Below are positions 8,437 to 14,703 of a DNA stretch of 30,064 bases, piece after piece (within the stretch, counting starts at the first letter, position 1; each line of letters opens with the position of its first letter). The stretch comes from a virus. The stretch lies in IMG/VR virus record IMGVR_UViG_3300029309_000230, positions 1 to 30,064 of that record; one strand, written 5' to 3'. The translations under genes and the position numbers were made by a program. The notes beneath the pieces are model-generated. The model was given only the letters and a program-made list of their open reading frames with translations, did not search any database and was not told where the DNA came from.

Positions 8437-8467
8437 TTGTTAGTTATTATTTTTTTTATTACCTTTG
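8437..8467 (+). promoter_or_regulatory. Bacteroidota-type early promoter
   Basis: TTG at 8437-8439 (TTTG from 8436) and TACCTTTG at 8460-8467 are separated by 20 bases, matching the TTG / TAnnTTTG consensus of the Bacteroidota housekeeping sigma factor. The transcript would begin near 8472 and read into the early genes at 8638. A second -7-like box, TAACTTTG (8420-8427), has no matching TTG upstream. Confidence 0.75.
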
Positions 8468-8471
8468 TAGT

Positions 8472-8637
8472 GTTCAAAGTAGGCAGGTGGTAAGCTAATT
8501 TGAAAAGCGTTAAATAAAAAGTAACACCCCACCATAAGACCGAAAAGGTGAGCTATCACAAAAATAGCAGTCAGCTTTAAATATATCTGGCAACTGACTT
8601 AAACTTAAATTATGATATATAACTTAAATATAAAAAA
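8472..8637 (+). promoter_or_regulatory. Structured leader of the early transcript
   Basis: About 165 bases between the promoter and the first early gene with several possible hairpins: GGTGG (8486-8490) with CCACC (8529-8533), GCTAT (8552-8556) with ATAGC (8564-8568), and AGTCAG (8569-8574) with CTGACT (8594-8599). CACC (8530-8533) can alternatively pair with GGTG (8547-8550), which excludes the first stem. No known riboswitch is recognised. Confidence 0.4.
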
Positions 8638-8910
8638 ATGGAAAATTTAAATTATGTAGTTGAGTATAAACATAAAGTTCACGGTTATACTTTTATTATG
8701 GGGAGTGATGACTACTCTAAGTTTATGCATACTAAAAATGCAAGGGGTAAATATATTAACTCAAATGATGACTATGAAGTTGTAAGGTATATTTGGAAGC
8801 ATGAAAAGAAAAAAGAACCTATTACAGATTTACAATTTTATGTCTTATGTGGGGTTATGTGTATTGCTTTTATGTGTTCACTATTATTATATATACAATG
8901 GAATTACTAA
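8638..8910 (+). CDS. Early protein with C-terminal membrane helix, unknown function
   Basis: 90 residues: a charged cytoplasmic-type N-terminal part (1-62) rich in Tyr, Lys and Asp, and one strong membrane helix at about 65-86 (FYVLCGVMCIAFMCSLLLYI) at the end, so it is likely tail-anchored. It is the first gene after the early promoter, a position in which phages often encode host takeover or superinfection proteins, but no family is recognised. Its end overlaps the next gene by 13 bases. Confidence 0.65.
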   Translation: MENLNYVVEYKHKVHGYTFIMGSDDYSKFMHTKNARGKYINSNDDYEVVRYIWKHEKKKEPITDLQFYVLCGVMCIAFMCSLLLYIQWNY

Positions 8911-9167
8911 GCGAATACTGGGTACTTAAAGGCTGCTATGATGCTGTATCTGTTTATGATTATAATACTGATACTAAATGTGTTGATTATAAAAATTCAG
9001 GTGGGTGTGTTGTAGTGGTAGGTACTAAAGAACAAATAGGAGATAAGTTTAGATACATGTTGCGAAACCATGGGTGGCAATTAAGAGATAGCTTTGCTAT
9101 TGATACAAAACCTGAATGGTTACAACTGTATAATGAGAAAAAAGAATGTCTAATTTTAAATGCATAA
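8898..9167 (+). CDS. Small early protein of unknown function
   Basis: 89 residues from the ATG at 8898. An upstream in-frame ATG at 8847 would add a hydrophobic stretch that is only the shadow of the neighbouring gene, so 8898 is preferred; this gives a short 13-base overlap. The product is mixed alpha/beta with three Cys and a Trp-rich C-terminal half. No known motif. Confidence 0.6.
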   Translation: MELLSEYWVLKGCYDAVSVYDYNTDTKCVDYKNSGGCVVVVGTKEQIGDKFRYMLRNHGWQLRDSFAIDTKPEWLQLYNEKKECLILNA

Positions 9168-9169
9168 TA

Positions 9170-9376
9170 ATGGAAAAAGAACAAGAAATATTAAAAAGAA
9201 TGAATGATATTAATACTTTTCAATGCTGTGATGGTGAAGTTTACCTAAGGGGTACTGATGAGTGTGGTAAAGATTTTACTGTATGTTTTGATGCTTATAA
9301 TTTTTTAGAATGGATTGATACTGATACTGTATCTTACATAAAAGAACAAGTGATAAAGCATATAAAAAATAAATAA
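9170..9376 (+). CDS. Small acidic early protein of unknown function
   Basis: 68 residues from the ATG two bases after the previous stop. An in-frame ATG at 9146 lies inside the previous gene and is less likely. The protein is acidic with a beta-rich centre and a basic end. A short soluble early protein with no recognised family. Confidence 0.6.
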   Translation: MEKEQEILKRMNDINTFQCCDGEVYLRGTDECGKDFTVCFDAYNFLEWIDTDTVSYIKEQVIKHIKNK

Positions 9377-9392
9377 TATATTTACCAAAAAA

Positions 9393-9869
9393 ATGAAAGA
9401 TATGAAATTAAATGATTTAAACAAAGTACTGCCTTATAAGTGGCGGGTACAAAGTATAAGGTTTGGAAAGGCTACATGTGTAGCTTATATTGATGCTAGG
9501 GACTGCCAAGACCTACTTGATGAGGTTGTAGGCCAAGGTAACTGGCAGACAGTATACTATGAACAATGCGGGTTATTATTCTGCAAGGTTGGTATATACA
9601 ATAAAGAACTTAATGAGTGGGTATGGAAATCAGATACTGGTAGCGAAAGTAACGTTGAAAAAGAAAAAGGGCATGTATCTGATGCTTTTAAAAGGGCCTG
9701 CGTATCATGGGGTATAGGTAGGTTTTTATATAGGTTACCTATACAAACACTTAAAACACAAAAACATACAAACGGTAAGGAATACCCTTACATACCAGAA
9801 AAAGGTAAACTTATCTTTGATGGTGAAACTTTAACTAATTATATTAACTGGAAAATTAAAAACAATTAA
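9393..9869 (+). CDS. Rad52/22-family single-strand annealing protein
   Basis: 158 residues. The block at 79-113 (Ser-Asp-Thr-Gly-Ser-Glu-Ser-Asn, then Glu-Lys-Gly-x-x-Ser-Asp-Ala-Phe-Lys-Arg-Ala and Trp-Gly-Ile-Gly-Arg-Phe-Leu-Tyr) is the hallmark of Rad52-like phage recombinases. These bind single-stranded DNA as rings and anneal complementary strands during recombination-dependent replication and end repair. The N-terminal part carries the beta strands of the same core. The protein lacks a long C-terminal extension, as usual for phage members. It is followed by an SSB-like gene and later by a NinG-like nuclease, a coherent recombination set. Confidence 0.85.
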   Translation: MKDMKLNDLNKVLPYKWRVQSIRFGKATCVAYIDARDCQDLLDEVVGQGNWQTVYYEQCGLLFCKVGIYNKELNEWVWKSDTGSESNVEKEKGHVSDAFKRACVSWGIGRFLYRLPIQTLKTQKHTNGKEYPYIPEKGKLIFDGETLTNYINWKIKNN

Positions 9870-9872
9870 ATT

Positions 9873-10097
9873 ATGAAAAACGCTAAAATTATTGACTTTT
9901 CTAAAATAGGTAACAACCATTTTAGGGATAAAGAAATGTTACAACAATTTAAAAACCAATTACATATTGTAAAAGAATATGAAAAGAACGGTGTGGATTA
10001 TGTAATACTATCTACACTAGATGGGTTTACTTGTAAGATGGAAAAGAGCAATGTAGAAATAATTAAAAAGAATACTAAAACTAAAAAGAAAAAATAA
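9873..10097 (+). CDS. Small basic protein of unknown function in the recombination cluster
   Basis: 74 residues with a strongly basic C-terminus (about ten Lys in the last 15 residues), which suggests nucleic acid binding. It lies between the Rad52-like gene (3 bases) and the SSB-like gene (1 base), so it is surely co-translated. No family recognised. Confidence 0.65.
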   Translation: MKNAKIIDFSKIGNNHFRDKEMLQQFKNQLHIVKEYEKNGVDYVILSTLDGFTCKMEKSNVEIIKKNTKTKKKK

Positions 10098-10098
10098 C

Positions 10099-10422
10099 AT
10101 GATACAGATACACGGAACGATAACAAAAATTTTACCACTTGAACAAGGCACATCAAAAGCTGGTAACCAATGGCAAAAGCAACTATTTTTAATAGAACAA
10201 AACCAAGAACATAACCCAGTAGTTTGTATTGAAGCTTTTGGATCGGAAAAAATAAATAAGTTAAGTAAGTTTTCTGAAGGTGATACTGTTGACCTAGATT
10301 GTTTTGTAGGTAGTAGGGAGTGGAAAGGTAGGTACTTTACAACTATACAGGCTTTTAGGTTTAATAACCGAAATGCGCAAGTACACCAAGAACCTGAAAC
10401 TGAAGGTGATTTACCATTTTAA
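10099..10422 (+). CDS. DUF3127 / OB-fold single-strand DNA-binding-like protein
   Basis: 107 residues. The sequence begins with the pattern of DUF3127 proteins of Bacteroidota: Gly-Thr-Ile-x-x-Ile-Leu-Pro-Leu-Glu-Gln-Gly-Thr, then Trp-x-Lys-Gln and Phe, ending with an acidic tail, Asp-Leu-Pro-Phe, that closely resembles the C-terminal peptide (DDDIPF) by which bacterial SSB recruits partner proteins. The family is predicted to be an OB fold. Its place beside a Rad52-like annealing protein supports a role as phage SSB. Confidence 0.8.
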   Translation: MIQIHGTITKILPLEQGTSKAGNQWQKQLFLIEQNQEHNPVVCIEAFGSEKINKLSKFSEGDTVDLDCFVGSREWKGRYFTTIQAFRFNNRNAQVHQEPETEGDLPF

Positions 10423-10424
10423 AA

Positions 10425-10940
10425 ATGAAAGATATAGAAATATTTAAAAAAATAAGTAACGCTACTACTACAGCTTTAGGGTTGCCAGAAGATATATTAA
10501 AAAGCAAAAGCAGAAAACCTGACATTTGCTTAGGCCGTAAAATATGTACTGTTATAAGTTATAACAAAGGTATTAAAAGAGAAACTATAGCTAGTTTGCT
10601 AAACATGGATAGAACAGCGACTTATTATTATACTAAAATACATGAAAGTAGTTTTGATTCATGTATAAAGTATGCTAAGAACTATACTAAAGCACTTTTA
10701 AGTGTACAAAATTTTAAACCAAACGAAAAGGTATTTTTAGAAAAAGTATGGTTAATAAGGCATCTAAAAACTTTTGGTGTTAAGAATAGTAAAAAGCCAG
10801 AAATTATTTTTACTTTAACATCTGGCAAAATTAAATGTGATATTTATTCTGATTATTATTCTTTTAGCGATGACTATGATAATATCAAAAAAGCTATTGA
10901 GGGTTATAATTGTAAACTAAAATGGGAAAACATTAAATGA
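10425..10940 (+). CDS. DnaA domain IV-like DNA-binding protein
   Basis: 171 residues. Residues 18-80 follow the pattern of the DnaA C-terminal (TrpR-like) DNA-binding domain: a helix with Ser-Arg-Lys-x-x-x-x-x-x-Gly-Arg-Lys-Ile, a helix with Arg-Glu-Thr-Ile-Ala-x-Leu-Leu-Asn, and the recognition segment Met-Asp-Arg-Thr-Ala-Thr-Tyr-Tyr, where DnaA usually has Asp-His-(Ser/Thr)-Thr-Val. There is no AAA+ ATPase domain. The remaining part (85-171) is unknown. It may bind the phage origin, such as the repeat cluster at 8272-8310, or compete with host DnaA. The stop overlaps the next gene (ATGA). Confidence 0.6.
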   Translation: MKDIEIFKKISNATTTALGLPEDILKSKSRKPDICLGRKICTVISYNKGIKRETIASLLNMDRTATYYYTKIHESSFDSCIKYAKNYTKALLSVQNFKPNEKVFLEKVWLIRHLKTFGVKNSKKPEIIFTLTSGKIKCDIYSDYYSFSDDYDNIKKAIEGYNCKLKWENIK

Positions 10941-11566
10941 AAAATTTGTTAAGTAGTACCGCCTTTCTTATAATAAATAAAAACATAGCTTATATAGTTG
11001 GTTTAAAAGGGGCGGCGCTGCTAGCAGATTTAATTAGTAAAGAAGAATATTTTATATCTAACGGTATGGAAAATGGTTGGTTTTTTAATACTGAAAGTAA
11101 CATTCAAAAAGATACAACACTTACACCTTATCAACAACGCAAAGCAATTAAAGTATTGATAGACAATAACTTAATACAGGTTAAACGTAAAGGTATACCT
11201 GCTAAACAATATTTTAAAATAAATGAACAACAAGTCATTAAGTTACTTAACAACTTGTCATCAACAAACTTAACAACTATTAATAATAATAAAGAAATAA
11301 AAATTAAAAATAAATACTTTAAAAAGCCAACTTTAAGTGAGGTTAAAAGTTATTGTAATGAGCGTAAAAATAATGTAGATGCCGAAACATTTTGTGACCA
11401 TTATGAAAGTAAGGGTTGGCTTATAGGTAAAAGCAAGATGAAAGATTGGAAGGCAGCTGTAAGGACTTGGGAAAGAAGGGCTAAAACCAACCCAACCAAA
11501 AAAGCAACTATGAGTAAAATAGACACCCAGTTGAATGAATACTTAAAAGGAAAAGAATATTTATGA
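10937..11566 (+). CDS. Replication organiser-like protein (winged helix plus C-terminal domain)
   Basis: 209 residues. Residues 20-95 form a winged-helix domain (Gln-Arg-Lys-Ala-Ile-Lys-x-Leu, then a wing with Lys-Arg-Lys-Gly-x-Pro and Tyr-Phe-Lys-Ile). After an Asn/Lys linker, residues 128-182 hold the motif Pro-x-x-x-Glu-Val-x-x-Tyr, then Phe-Cys-x-x-Tyr-Glu-x-x-Gly-Trp and Met-Lys-Asp-Trp-Lys-Ala-Ala-Val-Arg-x-Trp, recurrent in phage replication proteins of the DnaD-like or helicase-loading type. It probably recruits the host helicase to the phage origin. It is coupled by ATGA overlaps to both neighbours. Confidence 0.65.
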   Translation: MKNLLSSTAFLIINKNIAYIVGLKGAALLADLISKEEYFISNGMENGWFFNTESNIQKDTTLTPYQQRKAIKVLIDNNLIQVKRKGIPAKQYFKINEQQVIKLLNNLSSTNLTTINNNKEIKIKNKYFKKPTLSEVKSYCNERKNNVDAETFCDHYESKGWLIGKSKMKDWKAAVRTWERRAKTNPTKKATMSKIDTQLNEYLKGKEYL

Positions 11567-11925
11567 AAACAATAGAACAAGAAACATTAAGCAACCTTAC
11601 AAAACAAGTTTATGATATTATAGCTAAAGCTGTAATTGAGTTGCAACACAAAACAGATGGTAAATCAATGGCTACACTATCTAAAATATTTGCAGCTAGT
11701 TTAAAAAAAGATTTCAAAAATTTAACTATAAACCAAGTTGCTGACGCATTTTATGAGGGTACTAGAAACTATAAAGAAAAACCTTTTATAAGTATCTGGT
11801 ATTTTTATAAATGGTTACATGTACATAAAAAGGTAATAGATAACGCATACTATGAAGTTAACACCTTAGGTAAACCAGCTGATAGAGTTTTGTATTACCA
11901 AGACAAACAAAAGCTATTAAAGTGA
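11563..11925 (+). CDS. Protein of unknown function in the replication cluster
   Basis: 120 residues, almost entirely helical, with a basic centre and a Trp-containing segment (Ile-Trp-Tyr-Phe-Tyr-Lys-Trp-Leu, about 78-85). It is linked by ATGA overlap to the replication organiser and by TGA/GTG overlap to the next gene, so a replication-loading role is plausible but only by association. Confidence 0.6.
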   Translation: MKTIEQETLSNLTKQVYDIIAKAVIELQHKTDGKSMATLSKIFAASLKKDFKNLTINQVADAFYEGTRNYKEKPFISIWYFYKWLHVHKKVIDNAYYEVNTLGKPADRVLYYQDKQKLLK

Positions 11926-12047
11926 TAGAATTTTTAAAGCATATAACTGGCTTATGTGGTGAACCCCACCCAAGTATATTGTCAGTTATATTTGGGACAC
12001 CATTTGTAAGCTATTTAATTTATAAATTTAAAAATAAAAGGAAATGA
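11922..12047 (+). CDS. 41-residue membrane protein with GTG start
   Basis: Starts with GTG overlapping the TGA of the preceding gene and ends with TGA overlapping the ATG of the next. The peptide begins with an amphipathic helix and Gly-Leu-Cys-Gly-Glu-Pro-His-Pro-Ser, followed by one hydrophobic helix (ILSVIFGTPFVSYLIYKF) and a basic tail. I recall similar tiny proteins with the Cys-Gly-Glu-x-His-Pro-Ser motif in other phages of this phylum, which supports a real gene. Function unknown; small membrane effector is a guess. Confidence 0.65.
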   Translation: MIEFLKHITGLCGEPHPSILSVIFGTPFVSYLIYKFKNKRK

Positions 12048-12370
12048 AAAAAATACTTATTACAGAAAAACAGGTTAAAAGTCAATCAGATGCTGTATTA
12101 TGGCATCTAAAAATGTATGGCCACATAACTAGTTATGAAGCTATAAAAGAATACGGGGCTACAAGGTTGTCAGGTATTATATTTAACCATAGAAAAAATG
12201 GTTATAGGATAGATAGTATACCTATACATAGGAAAACTAGGTTTGGTAAAACTGTTACATTAGCCAAATATGTTTATACTGAACCTAATAAAGAAATGAA
12301 CCTTTTTAAAAGCTGTAGTATCGTAAAAAGTACAAGGCCGTATACACTAGGTGGTTACGATGAATATTAA
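12044..12370 (+). CDS. Helix-turn-helix domain protein
   Basis: 108 residues. Residues 12-62 form a winged helix: Asp-Ala-Val-Leu-x-His-Leu-Lys-x-x-Gly-x-Ile-Thr-Ser-Tyr-Glu-Ala, then Gly-Ala-Thr-Arg-Leu-Ser-Gly-Ile-Ile-Phe and the wing, the pattern of small phage HTH proteins (HTH_39-like). It is likely a DNA-binding regulator of the phage or a replication helper. It ends just before a hairpin that closes the first part of the early transcript. Confidence 0.75.
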   Translation: MKKILITEKQVKSQSDAVLWHLKMYGHITSYEAIKEYGATRLSGIIFNHRKNGYRIDSIPIHRKTRFGKTVTLAKYVYTEPNKEMNLFKSCSIVKSTRPYTLGGYDEY

Positions 12371-12371
12371 C

Positions 12372-12442
12372 AAAAGGGGGTTGTAATTGAAACTTATAAC
12401 AATGAGCGGTTATACTTTGTGGATTTTACGTTTCCCCCTTTT
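12372..12442 (+). terminator. Long stem-loop, possible terminator or attenuator
   Basis: AAAAGGGGG (12372-12380) pairs perfectly with CCCCCTTTT (12434-12442). Inside lies a second hairpin, TATAAC (12395-12400) with GTTATA (12409-12414). The 3' T run is short and inside the stem, so termination may be partial. The element sits between the HTH gene and the NinG-like gene. Confidence 0.5.
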
Positions 12443-12458
12443 CAAAAGTAAACAATGA
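12402..12458 (+). CDS. Possible 18-codon leader peptide
   Basis: ATG at 12402, or TTG at 12387, reads into a TGA that overlaps the ATG of the NinG-like gene (ATGA). The peptide MSGYTLWILRFPLFKSKQ is hydrophobic then basic. Its translation would open the stem at 12372-12442, so it could act as a coupling or attenuation peptide. Support is weak. Confidence 0.25.
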   Translation: MSGYTLWILRFPLFKSKQ

Positions 12459-12862
12459 ATAAAAGCATAAGCAAATTAAGAAAAGAACTAGATAAGTGGT
12501 TTAGTTTATACATTAGGTTAAGAAATGCTAGCAATGGGGGTATCACTGAGTGTTTTACATGTGGAAAGCAAGACCATTATAAAAAATTACAATGCGGACA
12601 CTTCCAATCACGAAGGCATACAGCAACAAGGTGGAATGAACATAATTGCCAAGTCCAATGTGTTAAATGCAACATGTTCGAACAGGGCCGCCAATGGGCC
12701 TTTGGTAATAATTTAGATGCTAAGTATGGTAAAAGCACATCACAAGATTTATTTATTTTATCACGTTCAACTGTTAAAATGACTAGGGTAGATTATGAAA
12801 CTGAGATAGGTTATTACAAAACCTTTGTTAAAAACTTGAAATTAGAATTGGGGATTGAGTAA
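12455..12862 (+). CDS. NinG/Rap-like recombination endonuclease
   Basis: 135 residues. It contains Cys-Phe-Thr-Cys (Cys33, Cys36), Gln-Cys-Gly-His-Phe (47-50), Arg-Arg-His-x-x-Thr-Arg-Trp and Cys-x-x-x-Cys-x-x-Cys-Asn (65-73), the zinc-finger/HNH-like pattern of lambda NinG (Rap), which cuts Holliday and other branched DNA. The length is shorter than lambda NinG because N- and C-terminal extensions are lacking. It probably resolves recombination intermediates formed by the Rad52-like protein before packaging. Confidence 0.8.
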   Translation: MNKSISKLRKELDKWFSLYIRLRNASNGGITECFTCGKQDHYKKLQCGHFQSRRHTATRWNEHNCQVQCVKCNMFEQGRQWAFGNNLDAKYGKSTSQDLFILSRSTVKMTRVDYETEIGYYKTFVKNLKLELGIE

Positions 12863-12879
12863 CTTTTTTTTTAACTTTG
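12848..12879 (+). promoter_or_regulatory. Bacteroidota-type promoter abutting a start codon
   Basis: TTG (12848-12850) and TAACTTTG (12872-12879), 21 bases apart, lie at the end of the NinG-like gene. The expected transcription start is about five bases after the box, at or next to the A of the ATG at 12884. The mRNA would therefore be leaderless. It would drive the unknown protein, the sigma-like factor and probably the genes up to the terminase. Confidence 0.7.
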
Positions 12880-12883
12880 TCGT

Positions 12884-13243
12884 ATGACAAAACCAATTTA
12901 TGCCAACGAACAGCATAAACAAATTATAAAGCACTACCTAACTATATGTGATGATTTTGTAAAAGAAGTTAGCACCCCTACAAAATATAAAACATATAAT
13001 GAGGTACTAAATACAATTATACAATACCATAACAATTATGGCAAAGGTGCTAAAGAAAACAATTATTGGGATTGGCTTATGATAATACCAATTAATGTAA
13101 CTGTTATGACACAAGGCTATTTTGCTGGCATAGAAACCAAAAGTAAAAGGGCTGTTATAAATGCCTACAAAGTAGTATTACAAGAAATTTTAGAGCAAAC
13201 GGTTGATAAGATAGAAAACCTAGAACCTGTTATAGATGAATGA
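12884..13243 (+). CDS. Protein of unknown function, first gene of the second operon
   Basis: 119 residues, mainly helical, no Cys pairs and no membrane segment. The start is fixed by the promoter directly upstream (5 bases). It overlaps the sigma-like gene by 8 bases. Being the first, probably leaderless gene of the operon and coupled to a sigma-like protein, a regulatory role is possible, but no family is recognised. Confidence 0.65.
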   Translation: MTKPIYANEQHKQIIKHYLTICDDFVKEVSTPTKYKTYNEVLNTIIQYHNNYGKGAKENNYWDWLMIIPINVTVMTQGYFAGIETKSKRAVINAYKVVLQEILEQTVDKIENLEPVIDE

Positions 13244-13826
13244 TATATATATAGAAATATCAAAATTACATGGCAAGTTTAAAAAGATAGCTAGTAGGAA
13301 TACAAATGATGTAAACGAAATAGATGAAAGTGTACAAGAATTATACTTGTACTTTTTACAAATGAACCAAGACCTACTTAAAAAGATTTATACAAATGAT
13401 GGTTTAACTGGTGTAATTAAGTTTGGGACAATAATATTAAATAGAAGTTTAACAAGTAAAACTAGCCCATATTATTATAAATACAAAAAATACTATACAC
13501 ATATTGACAGCACTTGTTTTGTTACTACTAAAACTGCTAACTTACATTATAGCCAAGATAATTATTATAATAATAAGAGTGTTGAAAATATGCCAGAAGA
13601 TAAAACAAAAGGCATGTGGGAGAAACTAGAAAGCATTGACAAGGTGCTAGATAATTGCCACTGGTACGATAAGAAATTGTTTGAGTTATATTATTATGAA
13701 AGCAATACACTAGACAGTTTAGCGAAAAAAACTAAAATAAGTAGGAATAGTATATATACAACTATAGATAAGGTAAGGACAATAATAAAAGATAAAATAC
13801 ATGAAAAAGAGAAGGAAGAACACTAA
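13236..13826 (+). CDS. Sigma factor-like protein
   Basis: 196 residues. The N-terminal half (about 10-90) resembles a divergent sigma region 2: a helix with Asp-Glu-x-Val-Gln-Glu-Leu-Tyr-Leu-Tyr and a following Ile-x-Leu-Asn-Arg helix. The C-terminal 55 residues fit region 4: Trp-Tyr-Asp-Lys-Lys-Leu-Phe-Glu-Leu-Tyr-Tyr, then Ser-Leu-Ala-Lys-Lys-Thr-x-Ile-Ser-Arg-Asn-Ser-Ile-Tyr as the helix-turn-helix. The linker is unusually rich in Tyr and Asn. It may direct host RNA polymerase to late promoters. An alternative is a plain HTH regulator. Placed just before the late terminase cluster. Confidence 0.6.
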   Translation: MNDIYIEISKLHGKFKKIASRNTNDVNEIDESVQELYLYFLQMNQDLLKKIYTNDGLTGVIKFGTIILNRSLTSKTSPYYYKYKKYYTHIDSTCFVTTKTANLHYSQDNYYNNKSVENMPEDKTKGMWEKLESIDKVLDNCHWYDKKLFELYYYESNTLDSLAKKTKISRNSIYTTIDKVRTIIKDKIHEKEKEEH

Positions 13827-13920
13827 ATATTATGACCCAGTAAAGAACAATACATGGGTAATGATGTTCGGTTTTGAAATGCCTAAAACTATGACATACA
13901 GAAGATTGTGGACTAAATGA
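13801..13920 (+). CDS. 39-residue basic protein
   Basis: Starts inside the end of the sigma-like gene (26-base overlap) and ends with an ATGA overlap with the next gene. It is basic at both ends, with a Met/Phe-rich centre and the end Met-Thr-Tyr-Arg-Arg-Leu-Trp-Thr-Lys. The precise coupling at the 3' end supports translation. No family is known to me. Confidence 0.5.
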   Translation: MKKRRKNTKYYDPVKNNTWVMMFGFEMPKTMTYRRLWTK

Positions 13921-14315
13921 TGAAATTTTTTGTCCCAGATTATATATACCAAGAGAGGATAGCTATTTGTAAAGCGTGTGATTATTACTTTAGCTTAACA
14001 GGTTCATGTAAGGTATGTGGCTGTTTTATGAAAGTCAAGTCACGACTTGCACCGATGGGCTGCCCTAAAGGGTACTGGGAAAAAACAACTAAAATAGAAA
14101 CCCCAGATGAACTGCCTAAAGAGATAATTGAAGCTGTTAAAAATGTATGGCCTGATATAAAAACAGGTAAGGCTAAAGATGTTAGTGCAAAGAAAAGAAT
14201 GATAGAGCTTTATAATACAATACATGGTACTAGCTATAGTTATGGTACTAACTGCGGCTCATGTTTAAGTTCATGCTTTGAGGGCTTAAAAAGAATATAT
14301 AATAAATACAAATAA
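13917..14315 (+). CDS. Zinc-ribbon protein (DUF6171-like)
   Basis: 132 residues. Cys18, Cys21, Cys31, Cys34, Cys36 and Cys49-Pro form a zinc-binding cluster (Cys-x-x-Cys, then Cys-x-x-Cys-x-Cys, then Gly-Cys-Pro). This matches small Cys-rich proteins of Bacteroidota phages often labelled DUF6171. The C-terminal half contains a helix and a second Cys group (Asn-Cys-Gly-Ser-Cys-x-x-x-Cys-Phe). No enzymatic motif; nucleic acid or protein binding is likely. Confidence 0.65.
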   Translation: MMKFFVPDYIYQERIAICKACDYYFSLTGSCKVCGCFMKVKSRLAPMGCPKGYWEKTTKIETPDELPKEIIEAVKNVWPDIKTGKAKDVSAKKRMIELYNTIHGTSYSYGTNCGSCLSSCFEGLKRIYNKYK

Positions 14316-14318
14316 ACT

Positions 14319-14462
14319 ATGATAGAATTTACATTTTTTTGTTTAGGTATTATAATTATGGTTATGTTTATTATGGCTATGATATTAGATTACAAACTTA
14401 AACAACACGAAAAAAAAGAATTTTACGAAAATTTAAAAAGACATGACAAAACTAGATTATAA
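14319..14462 (+). CDS. 47-residue membrane protein
   Basis: A single membrane helix close to the N-terminus (residues 4-23, rich in Ile, Met and Phe) followed by a charged helical tail. It begins 3 bases after the zinc-ribbon gene and overlaps the DUF3310 gene by 20 bases. It is below usual length limits, but the hydrophobic-then-charged layout and spacing support a real product. Function unknown. Confidence 0.5.
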   Translation: MIEFTFFCLGIIIMVMFIMAMILDYKLKQHEKKEFYENLKRHDKTRL

Positions 14463-14703
14463 AAAAAATACCCAACCTCATTACTATATAGGTGGTATAC
14501 ATGGCTATTCAGCTAAAGATATTGTAGATGATTTTAACTTGAACCCATGGACTGCTCAGGCTGTACAATATATATTAAGGGCAGGCAAAAAAGAAGGTAA
14601 TACAACTGAGCAAGATATACAAAAGGCTATTAATGTTTTACACTTTGAGTTAGATAAGCTACACAAAGAAGGTCAAACAAAAACAGGGGGCTTAGCAAAA
14701 TGA
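14443..14703 (+). CDS. DUF3310 family protein
   Basis: 86 residues with the pattern His-Tyr-Tyr-x-x-Gly near the start, then Trp-x-x-x-x-Val-Gln-Tyr-Ile-Leu-Arg-Ala-Gly-Lys-Lys and Asp-Ile-x-Lys-Ala-Ile-x-x-Leu-x-Phe-Glu-Leu, the hallmark of DUF3310. Phage members are sometimes called nucleotide kinases without direct proof and are related to MazG-like all-helical proteins. Role in nucleotide metabolism is only likely. The stop overlaps the next start (ATGA). Confidence 0.8.
   Translation: MTKLDYKKNTQPHYYIGGIHGYSAKDIVDDFNLNPWTAQAVQYILRAGKKEGNTTEQDIQKAINVLHFELDKLHKEGQTKTGGLAK

Larger units (their letters stand above)
8214..8637 (+). promoter_or_regulatory. Main intergenic region: repeats, promoter and leader, possible origin
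   Basis: The only non-coding stretch over 300 bases. It contains, in order, a cluster of short repeats (8272-8310), an A/T-rich segment (8310-8436), a Bacteroidota-type promoter (8437-8467) and a hairpin-containing leader up to the ATG at 8638. No credible ORF is seen in it. It separates the lysis genes from the early and replication genes, so it is the best candidate for early control and for the replication origin. Confidence 0.6.

Noticed and set aside
8214-8637. tRNA or CRISPR array in the main intergenic region
   Set aside because: No cloverleaf with a T-arm consensus and no regularly spaced repeats of 25-40 bases; the repeats are only 8-9 bases.
8847-8897. Upstream start for the 8898 gene
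   Set aside because: It would translate the membrane-helix codons of the preceding gene in another frame; the ATG at 8898 gives a normal short overlap.
12525-12716. Alternative + frame within the NinG-like gene
   Set aside because: It overlaps the zinc-finger coding frame completely and has no motif or gene context.
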